Shown here: positions 38,266 through 47,964 of the stretch, piece by piece
Layout of the letters: each line of letters begins with the position of its first letter
Numbering within the stretch: the stretch's first letter is position 1
DNA from: Flavobacteriales bacterium
GTDB taxonomy: Bacteria; Bacteroidota; Bacteroidia; Flavobacteriales_G; Salibacteraceae
DNA: 64,000 nt
Direction: 5' to 3'
NCBI GenBank assembly: GCA_003499525.1
Contig: DNTB01000069.1
Span: 76,913-140,912 of the forward strand
Position numbers and translations under genes: made by a program
Notes under the pieces: generated by a model
Seen by the model: the letters and a program-made list of their open reading frames with translations, nothing else
The model's database searches: none
What the model was told of the DNA's origin: nothing

Positions 38266-39519
38266 TTGAAATCATTTTACTGTTTGCGTAGATTTTTCAC
38301 TGCGATATTAATTACCTTTCTTCATCTTGGGTTGATCTCTCAGAATGCGCAGTTTATGAACTTTCTGGAGAATAATAGAATCAAGTCAGAGCAGGAAGTT
38401 ATAGTCGGAGCGGAACGAACCGAATTGTATTTACCCTATCTTAAAACCAAGCGAGTTGCTTTGCTTGTCAATCATTCAAGTCGGGTATTTGGTCAACATC
38501 TGGTCGATTATCTTATTAAAAGTGAAGTAGATATTAAGAGAATTTTTGCCCCGGAGCATGGTTTTAGAGGAGAGGCAGATGCAGGAGAACTCGTTCCGAG
38601 TACGATGGATAGCCTGACAGGTATTCAAATAAGAAGTCTTTATGGAAAGAATAAGAAACCGACCCCTGCTGACTTGCGAGAAATAGATGTGTTAGTATTT
38701 GATATTCAGGATGTTGGCGCGAGATTTTACACTTATATCAGTACCATGCATTACGCAATGGAAGCTTGCGCAGAAAACGGTGTAGAATTCCTCGTACTTG
38801 ATCGTCCTAATCCCAATGGATTTTATACTGATGGCCCGGTATTGCAAAAGGGAATGGAGTCTTTCGTTGGAATGCATCCGGTTCCCGTAGTTCATGGAAT
38901 GACGGTTGGAGAATATGCAAAGATGATCAATGGAGAAGGCTGGCTTGCGGAAAAAATCACATGCAAATTGAGTGTAATTGAAGTAGTGGGATGGGATCAT
39001 TCAGATTTTTATCAACTACCCGTTCGCCCGTCGCCAAATCTTCCCAATATGTTATCGGTTTATCTATACCCCTCTCTGGCCCTTTTTGAGGGTACGAATG
39101 TTAGTGTTGGTAGGGGGACGGATTTTCCTTTTCAGGTATTTGGCTCACCATTTTTAAACGCCGGATTATTTGAATTTGTGCCCACTCCTAAACCCGGTGC
39201 TATGAGTCCCAAACACAATGGAATGACATGTAGGGGAATTGATTTGAGGCAGGATGGTGCCTGGTCTGTCATTCAAGAGAAAAGATTCAATTTGGAGTGG
39301 ATGATGCTGGCCTATAATAATACTTACGACAAAGAGGATTTCTTTTTGAAAAACGGATTCTTTGACCTCTTATCAGGAAACAAGAAACTTCATCAACAGG
39401 TTGTCAATGGTACAGGTCTTGAAAGAATTAGAAAATCCTGGACAAAAGATTTAGAAGAATTCAAAAATATTCGATCGAAATACTTGCTTTATCCCGATTT
39501 CGAACAAAGTGGTTTGTAA
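38266..39519 (+). CDS. DUF1343/NamZ-family exo-beta-N-acetylmuramidase
   Basis: This 417-residue exported protein has a hydrophobic signal-like N-terminus (residues about 9-25). The GH171 (NamZ) pattern follows: VALLVNHSSRV, the acidic catalytic candidate in FAPEHGFRG at Glu97, and the block LVFDIQDVGARFYTYISTMHYAMEA. LDRPNPNGF and RPSPNLPNMLSVYLYPSLALFEGTNVSVGRGTDFPFQ complete it. Members remove N-acetylmuramic acid from the end of peptidoglycan fragments, so a role in cell-wall recycling is likely. It is divergent from the permease and lies 32 bp before bcp. Confidence 0.9.
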   Translation: MKSFYCLRRFFTAILITFLHLGLISQNAQFMNFLENNRIKSEQEVIVGAERTELYLPYLKTKRVALLVNHSSRVFGQHLVDYLIKSEVDIKRIFAPEHGFRGEADAGELVPSTMDSLTGIQIRSLYGKNKKPTPADLREIDVLVFDIQDVGARFYTYISTMHYAMEACAENGVEFLVLDRPNPNGFYTDGPVLQKGMESFVGMHPVPVVHGMTVGEYAKMINGEGWLAEKITCKLSVIEVVGWDHSDFYQLPVRPSPNLPNMLSVYLYPSLALFEGTNVSVGRGTDFPFQVFGSPFLNAGLFEFVPTPKPGAMSPKHNGMTCRGIDLRQDGAWSVIQEKRFNLEWMMLAYNNTYDKEDFFLKNGFFDLLSGNKKLHQQVVNGTGLERIRKSWTKDLEEFKNIRSKYLLYPDFEQSGL

Positions 39520-39551
39520 TCAATTAAACAACAAAATACAACGTAATACAC

Positions 39552-40004
39552 ATGACACATTTAAAAGTTGGAGACGTAGCTCCTAATTTTACCGGTAAAA
39601 ACCAGGATGGAAAAGAAATAGGCAGCAAAGACTTCGCCGGAAAGAAAATTATTCTCTATTTCTACCCTAAGGATATGACCCCCGGGTGCACCGCACAGGC
39701 ATGTAACCTTACCGAGAACTATGCTGCGCTTTTGGAAAAAGGATATGCCGTTGTTGGAGTGTCTCCAGATAGTGAATCGAAACACAAAAAGTTTATTGAG
39801 AAATACAATATCCCCTTCGATCTCATTGCGGATGAAGATTTATCGGTCATTAAGAGTTTTGGCGTTTGGGGTGAAAAGCAGATGTATGGACGAAAATATG
39901 AAGGTGTTTACAGGGAAACCTTCATCATTGACGAGCAAGGAAAAATAGAAGAGGTTATCACGAAAGTTCAAACAAAAGACCACTCAGCTCAAATAATAGG
40001 ATGA
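39552..40004 (+). CDS. bcp: Thioredoxin-dependent thiol peroxidase (Bcp/PrxQ)
   Basis: This 150-residue peroxiredoxin reduces hydroperoxides using thioredoxin. It shows GDVAPNFTGKNQDGKEI, the active-site segment PKDMTPGCTAQACNLTENY with peroxidatic Cys46 and resolving Cys51 (the PrxQ spacing of five), and GVSPDSESKHKKF. It is cytoplasmic and full length. It lies upstream of recA with a 63-bp gap that holds the inverted repeat at 40015-40033. Confidence 0.95.
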   Translation: MTHLKVGDVAPNFTGKNQDGKEIGSKDFAGKKIILYFYPKDMTPGCTAQACNLTENYAALLEKGYAVVGVSPDSESKHKKFIEKYNIPFDLIADEDLSVIKSFGVWGEKQMYGRKYEGVYRETFIIDEQGKIEEVITKVQTKDHSAQIIG

Positions 40005-40014
40005 CTTACTAACA

Positions 40015-40033
40015 GACGTAAGTACTTTACGTC
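40015..40033 (+). promoter_or_regulatory. 19-bp inverted repeat at the recA promoter, candidate SOS operator
   Basis: GACGTAA (40015-40021) and TTACGTC (40027-40033) are perfect inverse complements around GTACT. A weak -7 box TTTATTTG lies at 40043-40050, so the repeat covers the -33 region. The regulator is not identified; LexA-type repression is an inference from the gene. Confidence 0.45.
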
Positions 40034-40067
40034 GAAAGAATGTTTATTTGCCAGTAAAATCAAGTAA

Positions 40068-41075
40068 ATGGCAAAAGAAGACGTTTCGAAAGAGAAAATA
40101 AAGGCCCTTCAGCTTACCATGGACCGTTTGGAAAAGACCTACGGTAAAGGGGCAATAATGAAATTAGGCGATTCAGTTGTTGAAGCGGTAGACGTTATTC
40201 CATCCGGGTCTATCACCTTAGATATGGCACTAGGTGTGGGAGGGTTCCCCAGAGGGAGGATTGTAGAAATCTATGGCCCTGAATCATCAGGTAAAACAAC
40301 TCTTGCATTGCACGCCATAGCAGAAGCACAAAAACAAGGTGGCATTGCTGCGATTATAGATGCAGAGCATGCCTTTGATCGTTTTTATGCCGAATCATTG
40401 GGAGTAGATACAGAGAACCTGTTAATATCCCAGCCGGACAATGGCGAGCAGGCACTCGAAATTGCAGATAACCTTATTCGATCGGGAGCTATAGACATTA
40501 TTGTGGTCGATTCTGTTGCCGCGCTCACGCCAAGAGCTGAAATCGAAGGTGAAATGGGTGATTCCAAAGTCGGTCTACAAGCACGATTAATGTCTCAGGC
40601 ACTGAGAAAACTCACCAGTACTATTAGTAAAACACACTGCACGGCTGTTTTTATTAACCAACTTAGAGAGAAAATCGGAGTGATGTTTGGCAATCCAGAA
40701 ACTACGACTGGAGGCAATGCACTTAAGTTTTATTCCTCTATTAGGCTGGATATCAGAAGAATAGGCCAGATAAAGAGTGGGGATAGTGTAATTGGCAATC
40801 ATACTCGGGTGAAGGTGGTCAAAAACAAAGTGGCACCTCCGTTTAGAAAAGCCGAATTCGACATCATGTATGGCACCGGAATCTCAAGGTCGGGCGAAAT
40901 ATTGGATTTGGCTGTCGAGCACAAAGTGGTAAATAAAAGTGGTTCGTGGTTTAGCTATGGCGAAACCAAGCTTGGACAAGGCAGGGATGCAGTCAAACAA
41001 CTGATTGAAGATAATCCGGAGCTGAGCACAGAATTGGAGGAAAAAATTAGGGAAGCTATTTATCAGGAAGCATAA
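40068..41075 (+). CDS. recA: Recombinase RecA
   Basis: This ATPase forms filaments on single-stranded DNA, drives strand exchange and activates the SOS response. The 335-residue chain has the Walker A loop GPESSGKTTLALHA, Walker B IDIIVVDSVAAL, loop 2 around GVMFGNPETTTGGNALKFYSS and the C-terminal domain. It lacks the long acidic tail of E. coli RecA, as is common in Bacteroidota. An inverted repeat sits in its promoter. A TPR lipoprotein gene begins 1 bp after the stop. Confidence 0.98.
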   Translation: MAKEDVSKEKIKALQLTMDRLEKTYGKGAIMKLGDSVVEAVDVIPSGSITLDMALGVGGFPRGRIVEIYGPESSGKTTLALHAIAEAQKQGGIAAIIDAEHAFDRFYAESLGVDTENLLISQPDNGEQALEIADNLIRSGAIDIIVVDSVAALTPRAEIEGEMGDSKVGLQARLMSQALRKLTSTISKTHCTAVFINQLREKIGVMFGNPETTTGGNALKFYSSIRLDIRRIGQIKSGDSVIGNHTRVKVVKNKVAPPFRKAEFDIMYGTGISRSGEILDLAVEHKVVNKSGSWFSYGETKLGQGRDAVKQLIEDNPELSTELEEKIREAIYQEA

Positions 41076-41076
41076 T

Positions 41077-42084
41077 ATGATTTTTCGCTACTTCACCATC
41101 GTTGTCATTGTCGCATCGGTTTTGTCATGCAATTCCAAAACGAGTAGTGAATCAACAGAAGAATCTGACAATCAAAAGGTTGACACAATACAGCTTATCA
41201 ACGCAGCCATAAAAATAGATCCGTCAAACGATTCATTGTATTTGGCAAAGGCAGAATATTTTATCCGAAACGGCCAGGTTAGGTATGCATGGAATGAGTT
41301 CGATAGGGCCATTCAGACGGATACCATGGATGCAGAGCTTTACTTTAAAAAAGCGAAAGCTTTGTTTGATCAAAGACTTTACGCAGAGTCTGTTGAAGTA
41401 ACATTAAAGGCACTGGAAAAAGATCCCAATCATGCGGAATCTCTTGTGCTTATGGGCTGGCATTATTTTCTTGTTCAGAACTATCCTTCAGGTTTGGAAC
41501 AGTTGAATATGGCATTGGAACAAGACATGTATCTGTCTGAAGCGTATTTCCTGAAAGGCCTTATTTACTATGAACGAAAGGACTATGCCAAAGCAGCCAG
41601 CAACCTAAAGACCGCAGTAGAGCAGGATAATGATTACTACGAAGCCTGGTTGGAATTGGGGTTTTTATACGATGAGCAATCGGATACCTTAGCACCTGAA
41701 TTTTTCAAGAATGCCATTCGGGTACGTCCGGAAAGTACAGAGGCTATGTATGCTCTGGCCATGCATTATCAAAACAGGGAAAAATTGAGCGAAGCCATAA
41801 CATGGTATGATGAACTGCTCGAGATCGACCCTCAGTACAAGGATGCATGGTTTAATATCGGCTATCTCTATATGATTTATGGGGCCAATCCGGACAGCTC
41901 TATTTTTTATTTCGATAAGGTCATCGCATTAGATAAATTGGATTACAGAGCGCACTATAACAAAGGGTTGTATTACGAGCAGTCAGGCCAAAGTGCTCGA
42001 GCAAGGGAACAATATGAAAAGGCCCTTGAAATAAAGCCTGATTATGATCTTGCTGCGAGAGGTTTAAACCGATTGGGACTGTGA
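41077..42084 (+). CDS. TPR-repeat lipoprotein
   Basis: This 335-residue protein has a lipobox signal (IVVIVASVLSC, lipid-bearing Cys18) and a low-complexity Ser/Thr/Glu linker. Seven to eight TPR units fill the rest, for example YAWNEFDRAIQTDTMDAELYFKKAKALFDQ and YNKGLYYEQSGQSARAREQYEKALEIKPD. TPR lipoproteins usually scaffold envelope complexes. The gene lies 1 bp after recA and is convergent with the PorP gene, with stops touching. The partner is unknown; the PorP/PKD locus beside it is a candidate context only. Confidence 0.85.
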   Translation: MIFRYFTIVVIVASVLSCNSKTSSESTEESDNQKVDTIQLINAAIKIDPSNDSLYLAKAEYFIRNGQVRYAWNEFDRAIQTDTMDAELYFKKAKALFDQRLYAESVEVTLKALEKDPNHAESLVLMGWHYFLVQNYPSGLEQLNMALEQDMYLSEAYFLKGLIYYERKDYAKAASNLKTAVEQDNDYYEAWLELGFLYDEQSDTLAPEFFKNAIRVRPESTEAMYALAMHYQNREKLSEAITWYDELLEIDPQYKDAWFNIGYLYMIYGANPDSSIFYFDKVIALDKLDYRAHYNKGLYYEQSGQSARAREQYEKALEIKPDYDLAARGLNRLGL

Positions 42085-43080
42085 TTAGAAGTCAGGGCAT
42101 TTAAGCCTTAGTCTTCTTTTTCTCTTGGTTCGTTTCTTGTAATGCTCTAATGTGACACTTATTTCGTGGGATCCGCCTGTATTTTGCCAAAGATCACTCG
42201 TTGTGATATCATAGGAGTAGATAAATTTCAGTTTTTTGACCTTGACACCTCCCATTAAGACTACGGCATCCTGATTGCTGTAACCGCTTTCATAGCTTTT
42301 AAGTCCTGGAAGTCCTCGATACCAGAGCCCGATGAAAACCGGATCCATAAAGTAATAAGCCCCAATATCAAACTGGTCCCATTTATTTTGAGCTTTGTAA
42401 TTAGCAGAGAAGAAAAGGCTTTGCTCTACCTGATTGTTTCTACTCATTTTAGTGACCATCCGTACTCCGGCATGAACAGTATGTCTTGGGTCTAGCATGC
42501 TTTCCATTCCTACCAGCGAATAATTGGGAGTATTGACATGATAAATCGAGTATCCAACCCAATACCATTCGCCATACATTATGATGCCCAATGGGATGTC
42601 AAAGTATCGGGTGTCCTCCATATCGTAGGCTGACTCATATGAGGTTTCGTTTCCTGAAACAAGTTGATCGTTGAATTGCAACTTGCTCCAATCGATATTT
42701 CTTTGATTGTACCATAAGCCTACACCTGCTCTTATGGAAAGATTTCTTCGCACTTGTAAGTCATAGGAGTAAACACCTCCAAAAGTTATCGTTCTTAACC
42801 CACCTGATCCGGCTTTGTCATAGTTCATGACCACACCGACACCGCTGTTTACATTGTAAAGGTTGATATCATAAGATACAGACGAAGAAGTAAATGCAGA
42901 AGGTAATGAGGCCCATTGACTCCGGTAGTTGAATATCAGCCTGCTGCCATCAGAAACTCCGGCAAGGGCAGGATTCAGGTAGAGTGGAGCAGCATAGTAC
43001 TGAGCGTATTGGATGTCCTGTCCATAAGACATTATTGTGATGAGCATAGTACTCATAATTGTTGATAAAGCTCTTTTCAT
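42085..43080 (-). CDS. PorP/SprF family T9SS outer-membrane protein
   Basis: This 331-residue outer-membrane beta-barrel is secreted with a signal peptide (MSTMLITIMSYGQ). The PorP/SprF opening is clear: QDIQYAQYYAAPLYLNPALAGVSDGSRLIFNYRSQW. Aromatic amphipathic strands follow to the end. Family members assist the secretion or surface anchoring of a cognate T9SS adhesin. The gene lies 2 bp after the large PKD protein gene on the same strand, which is the usual PorP-partner arrangement. The C-terminus is highly basic (KKRTKRKRRLRLK), which is odd for a barrel end. Confidence 0.92.
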   Translation of the reverse strand: MKRALSTIMSTMLITIMSYGQDIQYAQYYAAPLYLNPALAGVSDGSRLIFNYRSQWASLPSAFTSSSVSYDINLYNVNSGVGVVMNYDKAGSGGLRTITFGGVYSYDLQVRRNLSIRAGVGLWYNQRNIDWSKLQFNDQLVSGNETSYESAYDMEDTRYFDIPLGIIMYGEWYWVGYSIYHVNTPNYSLVGMESMLDPRHTVHAGVRMVTKMSRNNQVEQSLFFSANYKAQNKWDQFDIGAYYFMDPVFIGLWYRGLPGLKSYESGYSNQDAVVLMGGVKVKKLKFIYSYDITTSDLWQNTGGSHEISVTLEHYKKRTKRKRRLRLKCPDF

Positions 43081-43082
43081 GA

Positions 43083-46000
43083 CTAACGGATTAAAGTGAC
43101 ATCACCAACTAATACTTCTTCCTTTCCATCGGCGAAGGTGACTTTCGCCTTCCACACATATGCGTCCTGAGGGGCCAGCTTGTTGCGGTAGTATCCATCC
43201 CAGCCGATAAATGGATCCTGAGATTCAAAAACCATCTCGCCCCATCGGTTGTAAATCGCCAGGTGATATTCAATTACCCCATGACAAATTGGATGAAAGA
43301 TGTGGTTATCGGTGGAACCTTCTTCATAGTAGCCTCCATTTGGCCCGTTCAAGCCGGGCTTAAATGCATTGGGGAAGGTTACCGTACCGGAATGCTGAAC
43401 TTCAACCTTGGTTATATGAGTCAGGGTATCTGCACAATTGAATTCATTGCTTGCAATTAGCTTCACCTCGTAGATTCCCGGGCTACTATATTGATATTCG
43501 GGAAATTCCTGTTCTGAATATCCTCCATCCCCGAAATGCCATAAATATCTGTCAGCATTAATAGATTGATTAACAAAGTATACCGGATCAAGAGTGGAAG
43601 AAACGGTTGCCGGATGAAACTCGAATTGAGCTATGGCATTTTCACGCACCTTAACAGAATCTATCTTGACGATGAGGTGTTCCCCATTGTCTCCTTTAAC
43701 TTTTAACCTTACAGAGTAAACACCGGGCTCATAGTAAGTGTATACCGGCTCTTTAATGTTGCTTTGGTTGCCATCCCCGAAGTCCCATTCATAGGATTTG
43801 GCCCATTCGCTGTTGTTCTCGAATGAAATGGTCAGGGGCGCACAACCGTTGCCGGATCCCCAAAAAGAAGCTACCGGAGGAGGAGGTACAACCGTTACGG
43901 TCTTGAAAGTCGAATCTGAGCATATTCCGTTGGTTATATGAAGACCAATTTGAAATTCTCCAACGGTATCAAGGTCAATGCTCCCAGGGTTTGCACCGGC
44001 GATAGTCCATCCTTCACCTTTGCTCCATTCCTGTACCCAGTTTCCTGTGGTCAGATTCGTTATATTGAAAATCGTATTAGGATAAACTTGCTGCAGAGGG
44101 TCTACCAGGAAGTTGGCCACCGGCTCCGGAAACAGCTGAACGAAGGTGTCTGCTGTATCTGAGCAGTTGTACATAGAACTCGAAATGAGCTCTACAAAAT
44201 ATAGGGTATCACCATTGCCCTGATAATGAAAAGTTTCAGAAGGATTCTCCGCAAAGGATACATTACCGTTTCCGAAATTCCAGAAGTAATTATGTGCATT
44301 TGTTGACCTATTAATAAAGTCTGCATCAAACGGTGAACATCCCTGGTCAGGACTTTCAAAGTCTGCATGTACTTCAGGATATACTGTGATCGCAACCTCT
44401 GCTGTATCATTACATCCGTCAGCAGTATAGGCTATGATTTTCGTAGGAATAGAGGCCACATCAACGTCAGAATTTTGATATTGATGGTCTATCTGTGATG
44501 CCATTGATGTTACTGCCGTTCCATCTCCAAAAACCCAGAGCAAGCTATCAAATCCAACGCTGTTTTGGAAGAAAGTCACATCCAAAGGAGAACAGCCATA
44601 GATAGTGCTAGAATAAATGTTGGCAAACGCGGTATGGAGTACATCTATGGGGTGACTGACAGAATCTGTGCATCCGTAAATACTGGTGACCTTTAGTTCG
44701 CAATTATAGCTGGTGTCGTTCATGGCGGCATAATACACATTGGTGGGGTTTTGTTGTAGACTGATATTGCCATCTCCAAAATCCCATAGATATGTCTCAA
44801 CATTTTGTGTAGCTGCCACAAACTCTACATTCAATGGGGAGCAACCCCTGTCGTTGGATGCGAAAGCTGCCTTAAGACCCGGAAAGACGGTTACTGAATG
44901 GGTTATACTATCTGTACAACCCATGTCAGTAACAGCTACGAGGCTTAAAGGAAAAGAGGTAATATCCGTTCCAGGATTATTATATATATGTTGAACAAGG
45001 GGTGCATTTGATGAAGAGGTGTCGCCGTCTCCGAAATACCACCTGTAATCCAGAGCATTTAGTGAGCTATTGATAATTTGAGCGTTGAATGGAGTACATC
45101 CGGCGGTATCCTGCAAGCTATATTGAGCTATTGGGGTAGGAAATACGGTTACCACCTCACTGGTTGTATCATAACATCCAAATGCTGATTGGCCTACCAA
45201 TTGAACCGTAAATTGCTGATTGTTTGTAGAATTATTCGTGTAAGTATGACTAGGCATTTGCCCGGTTGATGTGGTTCCGTCTCCAAAATCCCATACATAA
45301 GATACAGCCCCCATCACGGCAGGAAATGATACCTCAAGAGGTGAACAACCAGAATCTGGAATAGTACTAAATGTGAAATTGGGTTCAGGAAAAACCATTA
45401 TACTCTCAAAAGCAGTGTCCGAGCATCCATGATTGTTTATAGCAACCATCTCGACATCAAAGACCTCGATGAACTGTGTGTTATTGTTGAATGTGTGAAC
45501 AGGATCTTCAACGGTACTGAAAGTACTGTCATCAAACAACCAGAGGTATGCTGAAGCTGCTCTGGATAAATTAATGAATTGAGTACTTACAGGTGCACAT
45601 TGAGGAGTAGAATTACTAGCGAAGGCAGCTTGAGGTTTACTGTAGACAACAATCTGAGTATCAATAGTATCTGCACATCCGAAAGTGGTAGATGCAATTA
45701 AACTAACATCGAAGGTGGTATCTACAGTATCAGAATTCAGATACTGATGATTGGGAGAATTGGAGACGGAAAAACTTCCGTCTCCAAAGTCCCAATAAAA
45801 GGCTGCAGCGTTCAGGGAATTGTTGCTAAACGTGATATCTAACGGGCTGCAACCATGATCCACGTCGGGGTTGAAAACTGCTGAAGGAGTTACCTCCACG
45901 GTAACATAAGCTTGTGTGCTGTCCGAACAATGTGCGGTAGAAATGCTGAGTTGTACTAAAAATGAGTCTGCTGTGGCGAAGAGATGATCTGGATTTTGAT

Positions 46001-47603
46001 CGGTACTAACTGCTCCTTCACCGAAATCCCAGTTCCAGTGAGTCACCACATCAAGGGGGCAATACGTTGAAATGTCCTGGAAGAAGGCTTTTTTTCCAAC
46101 ACAGACATTCGTAGCCTGAAATTGGGCGATCGGACTAACAAATACGGTAACATCAGCTGTTTCAGAATCGGAGCATCCATTTTGATGTGTTACGGTCAGT
46201 TCAATGGAGTGAACACCTGAGGTGGTATATGTTTGCTGAGGCGGATTAGGAACATTCGAAGTGTTTCCATTCCCAAAATCCCACGACCAGGCTATTGCAC
46301 CCGTAGTGGAGTCTGAAATGGACGTAGTAAGGCTATCGCATCCGTAGAGCTCACTGAGGTTAAAATGTGCTTCAGGAGATGGTTTTACGTAAATGTTGAG
46401 CTGATTAGTGTCGCTGCATCCAAGAGTACCTCCGGTAATTGTCGAGATAAGTGTAAGTGTGAAATTTCCAGAGTCGCTGAAGGTGAATGTCTCATTACCT
46501 GTTCCAGCCTGAAATCCGTTGCCGTCTCCAAGGTCCCATAGAAACTGATTGGCGCCATTTCCTCCTAAGGATGATGCAACGAATACTTCGCCCACACAAA
46601 GTGAATCGCTTGAAACGGTAAAATCAGCAGATGGTGGCGCAATAATGTCTACCGTAATAAAAGCGGTATCCGGGCCACACATATTACTGTCAATCATCAT
46701 GACCGTATAGCTGCCTATACCCGGAAAAGCTAAAGTATATCCACCTCTGGCAGGAGGATCAAACGGCAACCAGTCAATAATGCTATCGGACCCGGTGCCC
46801 CAATAGTTTCCGAAGTTCCAGTATTCGTATCGTTGTGCTACATTTCCCTCTGGTACACAGTTCTTAACGGTTGTATTGGTGAAGTGTACTACTGTATCCG
46901 GATAACAGAGCAGGGTTGCCGAGGCAGTAATCTCTGCGGTATCCAGATCATAAATCATCAAGGGTTGGAATTGAGCTGAGGTTGGATTTCCAAAACTGCA
47001 GTAGTTTTCTGCCGTTAGGGTTACCACAGTTTCGCAGCTCACGGTATTTTTTTCGTAGGTATGCGAAATGGTTTGTCCTGCATTACCCGGTCCATATACT
47101 TGAAGCGGAGTGCCGTCTCCGAAATCCCAGGTAAAAGTTGTTGTAGGAGATACGTCGGTACTGGAATTGGTGAATTCAATAGGGTTTGGTGCACATATCG
47201 TGGTTACTCCCCCCATCGGAATTTGGATGGAAGCGTTTACCGGTTCTTCCAACACAACAACTCCGTTTACGGTACATCCATTACTATGATCTGTAATGGT
47301 TATTATAAAGGTGTCGATTACTGCTGAGTAGAGGTGCGAAATGTAGTTCGGGAAAATGAGAGAAGAGCCGGTGGTCACGGGAGAACCATCCCCCCAATTA
47401 ATGGAATAATTTCCCAGATCAATATCAGTTTGAATGAATACAGTATAATCATTTCCTGAACAGCTTATGAAATAAGGAGCTGTTTGTGGTATTCCGAACC
47501 CGTCATAAACCTGAAAACATTGTCCCTTTACTTTCAAACCTAATAGCAACAAGGCGATAACGGCAATCAGAATAAGCAGTCTATAAAACAATTTTGATTT
47601 CAT
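43083..47603 (-). CDS. Large PKD-repeat surface protein with T9SS type B sorting domain
   Basis: The 1506-residue chain (start at Met23 of the longest frame) has a signal peptide ending near LKVKGQ. About fourteen tandem PKD-type domains follow, each marked by a WDFGDG-like core (for example YVWDFGDGTTS, YRWYFGDGDTS, YLWHFGDGGYS) and a conserved Cys-Ser/Thr or Cys-Asp pair. The final 95 residues match the gliding-motility-associated C-terminal domain: VTFPNAFKPG, then YHLAIYNRWGEMVFES and WDGYYRNKLAPQDAYVW. This is a type B signal for type IX secretion. It is likely an extracellular adhesin or gliding component delivered with the PorP protein downstream. Confidence 0.92.
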   Translation of the reverse strand: MKSKLFYRLLILIAVIALLLLGLKVKGQCFQVYDGFGIPQTAPYFISCSGNDYTVFIQTDIDLGNYSINWGDGSPVTTGSSLIFPNYISHLYSAVIDTFIITITDHSNGCTVNGVVVLEEPVNASIQIPMGGVTTICAPNPIEFTNSSTDVSPTTTFTWDFGDGTPLQVYGPGNAGQTISHTYEKNTVSCETVVTLTAENYCSFGNPTSAQFQPLMIYDLDTAEITASATLLCYPDTVVHFTNTTVKNCVPEGNVAQRYEYWNFGNYWGTGSDSIIDWLPFDPPARGGYTLAFPGIGSYTVMMIDSNMCGPDTAFITVDIIAPPSADFTVSSDSLCVGEVFVASSLGGNGANQFLWDLGDGNGFQAGTGNETFTFSDSGNFTLTLISTITGGTLGCSDTNQLNIYVKPSPEAHFNLSELYGCDSLTTSISDSTTGAIAWSWDFGNGNTSNVPNPPQQTYTTSGVHSIELTVTHQNGCSDSETADVTVFVSPIAQFQATNVCVGKKAFFQDISTYCPLDVVTHWNWDFGEGAVSTDQNPDHLFATADSFLVQLSISTAHCSDSTQAYVTVEVTPSAVFNPDVDHGCSPLDITFSNNSLNAAAFYWDFGDGSFSVSNSPNHQYLNSDTVDTTFDVSLIASTTFGCADTIDTQIVVYSKPQAAFASNSTPQCAPVSTQFINLSRAASAYLWLFDDSTFSTVEDPVHTFNNNTQFIEVFDVEMVAINNHGCSDTAFESIMVFPEPNFTFSTIPDSGCSPLEVSFPAVMGAVSYVWDFGDGTTSTGQMPSHTYTNNSTNNQQFTVQLVGQSAFGCYDTTSEVVTVFPTPIAQYSLQDTAGCTPFNAQIINSSLNALDYRWYFGDGDTSSSNAPLVQHIYNNPGTDITSFPLSLVAVTDMGCTDSITHSVTVFPGLKAAFASNDRGCSPLNVEFVAATQNVETYLWDFGDGNISLQQNPTNVYYAAMNDTSYNCELKVTSIYGCTDSVSHPIDVLHTAFANIYSSTIYGCSPLDVTFFQNSVGFDSLLWVFGDGTAVTSMASQIDHQYQNSDVDVASIPTKIIAYTADGCNDTAEVAITVYPEVHADFESPDQGCSPFDADFINRSTNAHNYFWNFGNGNVSFAENPSETFHYQGNGDTLYFVELISSSMYNCSDTADTFVQLFPEPVANFLVDPLQQVYPNTIFNITNLTTGNWVQEWSKGEGWTIAGANPGSIDLDTVGEFQIGLHITNGICSDSTFKTVTVVPPPPVASFWGSGNGCAPLTISFENNSEWAKSYEWDFGDGNQSNIKEPVYTYYEPGVYSVRLKVKGDNGEHLIVKIDSVKVRENAIAQFEFHPATVSSTLDPVYFVNQSINADRYLWHFGDGGYSEQEFPEYQYSSPGIYEVKLIASNEFNCADTLTHITKVEVQHSGTVTFPNAFKPGLNGPNGGYYEEGSTDNHIFHPICHGVIEYHLAIYNRWGEMVFESQDPFIGWDGYYRNKLAPQDAYVWKAKVTFADGKEEVLVGDVTLIR

Positions 47604-47878
47604 CGTTACTCGTTTTGTTGTGATCATATCTCTTGGTAACATTCCCATAGTGAAATTATCACAGAGCATTTCTAAACGATGTCAATCAGAGGTTAATGCT
47701 TGTAAGTGGGCCGGATTTATTATGCAATGTCCAGCAGTGAATTGATTTTTAAATAATCTAAATCAGGATTTATAAAACGAGAACTGAAAAACTGATAATT
47801 GTTTGATTCGATCGAATTGTGTGGAAAAAAAATCTTTGGAATTTTCTCCTAAAAGGCAAAACCTGCGCCTTATTTTAA
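47604..47878. other. Intergenic region with no gene seen
   Basis: This stretch upstream of the PKD gene has no coding frame with family features. It presumably holds the PKD gene promoter, but I see no full -33/-7 match. Confidence 0.5.
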
Positions 47879-47904
47879 TTATTGGGTCAGATTTGACCCA
47901 ATAA
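47879..47904. terminator. Second hairpin distal to rplT
   Basis: TTATTGGGTCA (47879-47889) pairs perfectly with TGACCCAATAA (47894-47904) around GATT, giving an 11-bp stem. It stands beyond the main rplT terminator and could act as a back-up on the minus strand; the T tract is weak. Confidence 0.45.
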
Positions 47905-47905
47905 C

Positions 47906-47940
47906 AAAAAAGCCGGCAAGGTTAAAAAACCCACCGGCTT
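47906..47940 (-). terminator. Rho-independent terminator of the thrS-infC-rpmI-rplT operon
   Basis: On the minus strand AAGCCGG (47940-47934) pairs with CCGGCTT (47916-47910). An inner GGTT/AACC stem is also possible. A T tract continues to 47906. The stop of rplT lies 24 bp upstream. Confidence 0.8.
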
Positions 47941-47964
47941 GTTCGTTCAGTCTAAAAAGTTGTT

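Noticed and set aside
43083..47603. Repeated short sequences suggesting a CRISPR or tandem DNA repeat
   Set aside because: The repeats are protein-level PKD cores (WDFGDG-like) that vary at DNA level and have no regular spacing of 25-40 bp repeats.
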